Source: Blastocatellia bacterium (lineage in GTDB: Bacteria; Acidobacteriota; Blastocatellia; RBC074). Taken from it: 37,613 nt of DNA. The position numbers and the translations under genes were made by a program. The notes beneath the pieces were generated by a model that saw only the letters and a program-made list of their open reading frames with translations, searched no databases and had not been told where the DNA came from. Location: positions 1-37,613 of the forward strand of contig JAEUQN010000056.1 in NCBI GenBank assembly GCA_016789725.1, given 5' to 3'. The first letter of the stretch is position 1; each line of letters opens with the position of its first letter. Positions 32,922 to 37,613 of the stretch are shown one piece after another.

Positions 32922-34088
32922 ATGTTCACTCCTGACAAAGTCCAACAACACATCGTCGCCAGCATTCGTGAATTTGTTGCCCGCCACGTCATTCCCGTCG
33001 CCGCTGATTTAGAACACAAGGACGAATATCCGCACGAGATCATCAACGGCATGAAAGACCTTGGTCTGTTCGGCTGCAACGTGCCGGAAGCCTACGGCGG
33101 ATTAGGTTTGAGCTACACAACCTTTGCGATGATCATCGAAGAACTGTCGCGCGGCTGGATGAGTCTGGTCGGCCCGATTGGTACGCATTCCGTGATTTGC
33201 GACATTATCAACCGCTTCGGCACGAACGAGCAAAAACAACACTACCTGCCCGGCTTGGCAAGTGGTGAACGGCGTGGCGGTTTGGCCTTGTCGGAAAGCG
33301 ATGCGGGAACGGATGTGCAACGATTGCGCACGACCGCCAAACGAGTCGAAGGCGGTTACGTGATTAACGGCTCAAAGATGTGGATTACGAACGGGCGCTA
33401 CGGCAACACGTTCATCCTGGCCGCGAAAACCGATACTGAAGCCGACCCGCCACACAAAGGCATCTCCGCCTTTATCATTGAGAAAGGGGCCAGTGAGGAT
33501 CGAAGTTTTCAAGTAGTGCGTGACCTTGACAAGCTCGGCTACAAAGGCGTTGAGACGTGCGAATTGTATTTCGACCATTTCTTTGTGCCGGAAGCGAACC
33601 TGCTCGGCGGCCTTGAAAACAAAGGCTTCAAACACGTGATGACCGGGTTAGAAAGTGAGCGCATCAATGTTGCCGCACGTGGTGTGGGGTTAGCGCGGGC
33701 CGCGTTTGAGGATGCGATTCAATATGCGCAACAACGCGAAACGTTTGGCAAACCAATCAGCCAACATCAAACGATTCAAATCATGCTGGCCGAAATGGGG
33801 ACGAAGATCGAAGCCGCCCGTTTGCTGACCTACTCCGCCGCCGAAAAGAAAGATCGTGGTGAACGCTGTGATTTAGAAGCTGGAATGGCCAAGTTGTTTG
33901 CGACCGAAACCGCGCAGGAAGTCGCATGGACAGCGATGCGCGTCCACGGCGGCGCAGGCTACGCAAAAGATTTGAATGTCGAGCGCTATTACCGCGATGC
34001 GCCGTTGCTCGTGATTGGCGGCGGCACGAACGAGTTGCAGAAGTTGATTATTGCGAAAGGATTGTTGGCGAAATACCCCGCCAAGTGA
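32922..34088 (+). CDS. Acyl-CoA dehydrogenase family protein
   Basis: A 388-residue FAD enzyme of normal length. The N-terminal helical domain, the middle beta domain with L-A-L-S-E-S-D-A-G-T-D and M-W-I-T-N-G-R-Y-G, and the C-terminal helices with Q-R-E-T-F-G-K-P-I-S-Q-H-Q are all present. At the usual catalytic-base position (I-G-E-G-T) the sequence reads I-G-G-G-T-N-E, so Gly367 replaces the glutamate. Glu246 in L-E-S-E-R-I lies where isovaleryl-CoA and long-chain dehydrogenases carry their base, so activity with a branched- or other short-chain substrate is possible. It stands between the PRC-barrel gene and the RAYT locus, without visible beta-oxidation partners. No strong ribosome-binding site is seen. 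Confidence 0.93.
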   Translation: MFTPDKVQQHIVASIREFVARHVIPVAADLEHKDEYPHEIINGMKDLGLFGCNVPEAYGGLGLSYTTFAMIIEELSRGWMSLVGPIGTHSVICDIINRFGTNEQKQHYLPGLASGERRGGLALSESDAGTDVQRLRTTAKRVEGGYVINGSKMWITNGRYGNTFILAAKTDTEADPPHKGISAFIIEKGASEDRSFQVVRDLDKLGYKGVETCELYFDHFFVPEANLLGGLENKGFKHVMTGLESERINVAARGVGLARAAFEDAIQYAQQRETFGKPISQHQTIQIMLAEMGTKIEAARLLTYSAAEKKDRGERCDLEAGMAKLFATETAQEVAWTAMRVHGGAGYAKDLNVERYYRDAPLLVIGGGTNELQKLIIAKGLLAKYPAK

Positions 34089-34112
34089 GCCATCATCAAT
34101 TCCGTTGTCTTT

Positions 34113-34217
34113 AACCCGCGAAGCGGGTGGCAAGCATAAAGCCTGGGGTGGAGCGCAGCGTAACCCCAGGAACCGAACACCGAACAACAATACTAGCCCG
34201 CGCGAGCGGGCGACAGC
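34113..34217 (+). repeat. RAYT-associated structured repeat, copy 1
   Basis: About 105 nt with three hairpins: CCCGCGAAGCGGG (34115-34127), CCTGGGGT...ACCCCAGG (34142-34170), and GCCCGCGCGAGCGGGC (34196-34211) followed by GACAGC. Between the first two lies the conserved AAGCATAAAG. It ends 15 nt before the transposase start, in the same orientation as copy 2. Confidence 0.85.
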
Positions 34218-34232
34218 CATCAGGAATCAGCC

Positions 34233-34679
34233 ATGTCATCGTCCTATACGAACCTGATTTACCACATCATTTTTTCCACCAAAGATCGCCGCCCGATCAT
34301 CACTGATGCGTATCAATCACGACTCTACGATTATCTCAGCGGCACAATTCGCGGGCTGGGCGGCATTTCGCTGGCCCTCAATGGAATGGAAGATCACGTG
34401 CATTTGCTGGCAAAGTTGCGACCGGATAAGTCCGTGTCGGATGTGCTGCGCGACCTCAAAGCGAATGCGAGCGGCTGGATGCATGACGTTTTTCCTGCGC
34501 TGGAGGATTTTTCGTGGCAACGCGGCTACGGCGCATTCACGGTCAGCCAATCGCATGTTGAGAAAGTGCGCGAGTACATCGCCGCGCAACAAGAGCATCA
34601 TCGCAAGCAATCGTTCCGCGACGAATTCATCCGGTTTTTGAGAGCGAACGGCGTCGAATACGATGAGCGATACATTTGA
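34233..34679 (+). CDS. REP-associated tyrosine transposase (Y1/IS200 family)
   Basis: A 148-residue protein of the Y1 HUH transposase family. Y-H-I-I-F-S-T-K-D-R-R-P-I at residues 9-21 is the typical start. E-D-H-V-H-L-L at about 51-57 is the HUH metal motif, and V-R-E-Y-I-A-A-Q-Q-E-H-H at about 110-121 carries the likely nucleophilic tyrosine in the Y-I-x-x-Q form. W-Q-R-G-Y-G-A-F-T-V matches the conserved core. The enzyme nicks single-stranded DNA at hairpin-marked sites. Both catalytic motifs are intact and the reading frame is complete, so it may be active. The flanking hairpin repeats are its probable substrates. Confidence 0.93.
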   Translation: MSSSYTNLIYHIIFSTKDRRPIITDAYQSRLYDYLSGTIRGLGGISLALNGMEDHVHLLAKLRPDKSVSDVLRDLKANASGWMHDVFPALEDFSWQRGYGAFTVSQSHVEKVREYIAAQQEHHRKQSFRDEFIRFLRANGVEYDERYI

Positions 34680-34700
34680 CGCCTAATGAAGATGGCCTCG

Positions 34701-34802
34701 AACCCGCGCAGCGGGTGGTGAGCATAAAGCCTGGGGTGAAGCGTAGCGCAACCCCAGAACTCGCACGCCCGTGAACAAACAAGCTCGCGGAGCGAGCGAC
34801 AG
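34701..34802 (+). repeat. RAYT-associated structured repeat, copy 2
   Basis: Same order of parts as copy 1: CCCGCGCAGCGGG (34703-34715), AGCATAAAG, CCTGGGGT...ACCCCAG (34730-34757), then a third hairpin GCTCGC GGA GCGAGC (34783-34797) followed by GACAG. The third stem has other base pairs than copy 1, yet is still fully paired. Confidence 0.85.
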
Positions 34803-34835
34803 TGTGTACAATACCGCGAGCTTGAAAACGAATAG

Positions 34836-34934
34836 CTGTCGCCCGTTGCACGGGCTGACGGGATTTATCTTTGCTCTCCTGGGGTTACGCTGCGCTTCAC
34901 CCCAGGCTTTATGCTTGCGCCTGCTGCCGCAGGC
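34836..34934 (-). repeat. RAYT-associated structured repeat, copy 3 (reversed)
   Basis: Read on the minus strand the order is the same: GCCTGC GGCA GCAGGC (34919-34934), AAGCATAAAG, CCTGGGGT...ACCCCAGG (34878-34906), and GCCCG TGCAA CGGGC (34841-34855) followed by GACAGCT. First and third stems again differ in sequence from copies 1 and 2 while pairing is kept. The end lies 33 nt before the methyltransferase start. Confidence 0.85.
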
Positions 34935-34967
34935 TGAAGACATTTTATTTATGCCCCAAATAACAAC

Positions 34968-37613
34968 ATGAACTCACTCGAAAAATATCTGCGCGAACTG
35001 CGCGACATTCGCTCCACCGGCTCAGCCGTCAAAGAAACGTCGTACTATCCGGCGCTCGTCGGTCTGCTCAACGAAATCGGCAAAACGCTCAAGCCGAAAG
35101 TGCGTTGTGTGCTGACGCCCAAAAATCAGGGTGCGGGCATTCCTGACATTGGATTGTTCGTCTCACGGCAACGCTTTGACGAATCCGAAGCCTTTATCAA
35201 CTTGTTGCCTGAACGCGGCGTGCTGGAAGTGAAAGGCACGAAAGATGAGGTTGCCAAGATCGCGCAATTCGATCAAGTCAACAAATACCTGCAACGCTAC
35301 GGGCAAGTGCTGGTGACGAATTACCGTGATTTTTTGCTGGTCAGCAAAGACGCGGGCGAGTTGGAAGCGTATCGGCTGGCAGACAACGAAGCCGTGTTTT
35401 GGCAAGCGGCAGCGCATCCTGAAGACGCTTTGAAAATGCACGGCGAACGCTTTGTCGAATACCTCAAGCGCGTGTTGTTGTCCAATGCGCCGCTCGAAGC
35501 TCCGGCGGATGTGGCGTGGTTTCTGGCGTCGTATGCACGCGATGCCAAGGCGCGCGTGGAAGCTGCCGGACAGGTCGCGCTCGATTCGATTCGCAAGGCG
35601 CTCGAAGAAGCACTTGGCATTCAGTTCAAAGACGAGAAGGGCGAGCATTTCTTTCGCTCGACGCTCGTGCAGACGCTGTTTTATGGCGTCTTTTCGGCGT
35701 GGGTGTTGTGGCACAAACAGGCGAAGAAACCAAACGATCAATTTGATTGGCGCTTGGCGTCGCATTATTTGCGCGTGCCGATTCTGCGCAAACTCTTTCA
35801 CGAAGTTTCCGAGCCGGGACAGCTTGAACGCTTGAATCTGCCTGAAGTGCTGGATTGGACGGCAGCCGCGCTCAATCGTGTGAATCGCGCCGAATTCTTC
35901 AGCCGCTTTGAAGCCGAACACGCGGTGCAATATTTCTACGAACCGTTTCTGGAAGCCTTCGATCCCGAATTGCGCAAACAGTTGGGCGTCTGGTACACGC
36001 CGAGCGAAATCGTCGAATACATGGTCGCGCGCGTAGACACGGTGCTCCGCGAAGAGTTGCATCTGGCTGACGGTTTGGCTGATCCAAATGTCTACGTGCT
36101 TGATCCGTGTTGCGGCACGGGCGCGTATCTGGTCGAAGTGCTCAAGCGCATTGACCGCACGCTGAAAGAACGCGGCGAAGAGGCGTTGGCGGCGGAAGAG
36201 TTGAAGCACGCGGCAATCCATCGCGTCTTCGGCTTTGAGATTTTGCCCGCGCCGTTTGTGGTCGCGCATCTGCAAATGGGTTTGTTGCTGCAAAGCTTGG
36301 GCGCGCCGATGGGCAAGGACGAACGTGCGGGCGTGTATCTGACCAACGCTTTGACCGGATGGGAACCCCCGACGGGGCCGAAGCAAAAATTGCTGTATCC
36401 CGAACTGGAAGAAGAGCGCGACGCGGCGGAGAAGGTCAAACGCAACACGCCGATTCTGGTTGTGCTTGGCAATCCTCCGTACAACGGTTTCGCGGGGGTT
36501 GCCGTGACCGAAGAGCGCAGCCTGACCAATGCTTACCGCACGACGAAACGCGCGCCTGCGCCGCAGGGACAAGGGCTGAATGATTTGTACGTGCGCTTTT
36601 TTCGGATGGCCGAACGCCGCATCGTCGAACTCTCGCGCAAAGGTGTCGTCTGTTTCATCTCCAACTATTCCTGGCTGGACGGGCTGTCGTTCACGGGAAT
36701 GCGCGAACGGTATTTGGAAGCTTTCGACCGCGTCTGGATTGATTGTCTGAACGGCGACAAATACAAAACCGGTAAGCTAACGCCCGCAGGCGAACCTGAT
36801 CCGAGCGTCTTTTCGACTGAATGGAACCGCGAAGGCATTCAAGTCGGCACAGGCATTTCATTGCTCGTCAGAAAGGAAAAACACGGAGCCGTCGAAGCCG
36901 TTCAATTCCGCCATCTGTGGGGCAAACGCAAACGCGAAGAGTTGCTGGAAACGCTGCATCAAGACGACGCGAAGTTGTACGAACAGATTGCGCCGCCGCT
37001 GCATTTGGGCTTGCCGTTTATGCCGATGAAAACGGAAGAGCAATATGCGAACTGGCCGTTATTGCCTGACATCTTTCCAGCTTCGTTTCCTGGCGTGCAA
37101 ACCAGCCGTGATGATGTCGTTGTTGATATTGACCGCGAGCGGTTGTTGCAACGAATGCAGCAGTATTTTGATCCAAAAATTAGTCACGAAGACATGAAAC
37201 GTATTGCGCCCGGTGTGATGGAAAAAGGCGCACGTTTTGAAGCTGAAAAAATCCGTGATTATTTACGCAAGCGCGGTTTCTTGCCCGAAAACATTGTGCG
37301 TTTTAGCTATCGTCCGTTTGATGTGCGTTGGCTGTACTGGGAGCCGGAAACAAAATTATTGGATGAAAAACGAAGCGAATATTTTCCTCACGTTAGCGAA
37401 GGGAATTTCTGGATCGCTGCAACCCAACGCGTTCGCAAAGGGTTTGAGCCTCCTTTAATTGCTGTGAAATTAGGCTGCCGACACATCATTGAAAGCGGCG
37501 CAAATTTCTTTCCGTTATTTCTCAAGCCCGAACAAAAACAACATTCGCTTTTCGATCAACCGACAGACAATGAACCGCAACCCAATCTCAGTGCCGCAGC
37601 CTTGTCGTATCTG
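34968..37613 (+). CDS. Restriction enzyme/N6-adenine methyltransferase, type ISP/IIG-like, 3' truncated
   Basis: Open for 882 codons to the window edge, so the C-terminus is missing. Residues about 25-125 form a PD-(D/E)xK nuclease domain with Asp60 (I-P-D-I-G-L-F) and Glu87/Lys89 (L-E-V-K-G). A helical linker follows to about 340. The gamma-class N6-adenine methyltransferase has D-P-C-C-G-T-G (379-385) for AdoMet and N-P-P-Y (502-505) as catalytic motif. The last part (F-S-Y-R-P-F-D-V-R-W-L-Y-W from about 782) resembles the type ISP C-terminal target-recognition region. No helicase motor is present between nuclease and methylase, unlike full type ISP enzymes, so it is closer to a single-chain IIG arrangement. 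It modifies, and may cut, DNA at a specific site. No separate immunity gene is needed or seen. Confidence 0.92.
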   Translation, partial: MNSLEKYLRELRDIRSTGSAVKETSYYPALVGLLNEIGKTLKPKVRCVLTPKNQGAGIPDIGLFVSRQRFDESEAFINLLPERGVLEVKGTKDEVAKIAQFDQVNKYLQRYGQVLVTNYRDFLLVSKDAGELEAYRLADNEAVFWQAAAHPEDALKMHGERFVEYLKRVLLSNAPLEAPADVAWFLASYARDAKARVEAAGQVALDSIRKALEEALGIQFKDEKGEHFFRSTLVQTLFYGVFSAWVLWHKQAKKPNDQFDWRLASHYLRVPILRKLFHEVSEPGQLERLNLPEVLDWTAAALNRVNRAEFFSRFEAEHAVQYFYEPFLEAFDPELRKQLGVWYTPSEIVEYMVARVDTVLREELHLADGLADPNVYVLDPCCGTGAYLVEVLKRIDRTLKERGEEALAAEELKHAAIHRVFGFEILPAPFVVAHLQMGLLLQSLGAPMGKDERAGVYLTNALTGWEPPTGPKQKLLYPELEEERDAAEKVKRNTPILVVLGNPPYNGFAGVAVTEERSLTNAYRTTKRAPAPQGQGLNDLYVRFFRMAERRIVELSRKGVVCFISNYSWLDGLSFTGMRERYLEAFDRVWIDCLNGDKYKTGKLTPAGEPDPSVFSTEWNREGIQVGTGISLLVRKEKHGAVEAVQFRHLWGKRKREELLETLHQDDAKLYEQIAPPLHLGLPFMPMKTEEQYANWPLLPDIFPASFPGVQTSRDDVVVDIDRERLLQRMQQYFDPKISHEDMKRIAPGVMEKGARFEAEKIRDYLRKRGFLPENIVRFSYRPFDVRWLYWEPETKLLDEKRSEYFPHVSEGNFWIAATQRVRKGFEPPLIAVKLGCRHIIESGANFFPLFLKPEQKQHSLFDQPTDNEPQPNLSAAALSYL

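Larger units (their letters stand above)
34113..34934 (+). mobile_element. RAYT locus: REP-type transposase with three flanking repeats
   Basis: The transposase gene lies between two direct copies of the structured repeat (34113 and 34701), and a third copy in reverse orientation follows (34836-34934). This arrangement, a single-copy HUH transposase bounded by short palindromic repeats, is that of REPtrons, where the enzyme is thought to spread the repeats rather than itself. The copies 2 and 3 face each other as in BIMEs. Confidence 0.75.

Noticed and set aside
34233..34679. Ordinary IS200/IS605 insertion sequence with accessory TnpB
   Set aside because: No TnpB is present and the flanks are multi-copy REP-like repeats, which fits a RAYT better than a self-mobilising IS.
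35163..36572. Long minus-strand reading frame of 469 codons
   Set aside because: It lies antisense to the methyltransferase gene, whose motifs are clear; its Arg/Phe/Gln-rich translation resembles no family and mirrors the sense codons.

Overview
The window is one contig piece of a bacterial chromosome with about 23 protein genes, no rRNA or tRNA that I could see, and unusually rich intergenic repeat structure. The gene mix is typical of free-living heterotrophs of the Acidobacteriota (my best guess is Blastocatellia-like), with Planctomycetes or Verrucomicrobiota as alternatives: a planctomycete-type cytochrome/DUF1549/DUF1553 protein, a Tat-exported DUF1501 protein, a formylglycine sulfatase, an alpha-L-fucosidase, DUF6807 plus Tat-exported Gfo/Idh/MocA, a DUF4175-like glutamine-rich membrane protein, Uma2, and a DUF5678/retropepsin pair. 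The taxonomic call rests on gene content only. Base composition looks moderately GC-rich by eye and was not computed.

Layout. 1-4076: 3' end of a probable recO, pyruvate phosphate dikinase (ppdK), a strong terminator, then a small DUF5678-like gene with a retropepsin-like protease. 4230-8739: a 1294-residue DUF4175-like membrane protein with a long Gly-Gln-Gln repeat, then a Uma2 nuclease-fold protein. 8746-14750: a secreted PSCyt1/DUF1549/DUF1553 protein, a penicillin-acylase-family Ntn hydrolase and a nitrilase-family amidohydrolase. 14826-16913: a seven-TM receptor fused to a SpoIIE-type phosphatase. 17111-21925: MFS transporter, secreted glycosidase-like protein and oligogalacturonate-lyase-like beta-propeller, closely spaced, probably a sugar/uronate utilisation operon. 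21926-22861 (minus): a VOC/cupin fusion. 22997-27742: alpha-L-fucosidase, sulfatase and DUF1501 protein, suggesting breakdown of sulfated fucose-containing glycans. 28021-28809: double VOC protein. 28865-31313 (minus): Gfo/Idh/MocA oxidoreductase and DUF6807 protein. 31430-34088: exported FAH-family protein, PRC-barrel protein and acyl-CoA dehydrogenase. 34113-34934: a REP-type transposase (RAYT) bracketed by three copies of a roughly 100-nt structured repeat. 34968 to the end: a nuclease-methyltransferase of the type ISP/IIG class, cut by the window edge.

The most unusual signal lies between the genes. At least six intergenic gaps hold an element of the same architecture but different sequence: two arms made of short words repeated with a period of about 7-10 nt, facing each other as imperfect inverted repeats, filling the space from just after one stop codon to just before the next start codon. 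The words differ (GTAGACG, CACGAAG with an inner CAGGATT or GAGAGA core, CACGGGG/ACGCGGGG, GGAAGTCT, GGGAGTTAGGA). Two more heptamer arrays sit inside the PSCyt1 coding sequence. Separately, a 168-bp palindromic element with a perfect 34-bp inverted repeat lies between the Gfo/Idh and DUF6807 genes, and the RAYT-associated repeats show hairpins whose stems differ in base sequence while pairing is preserved.
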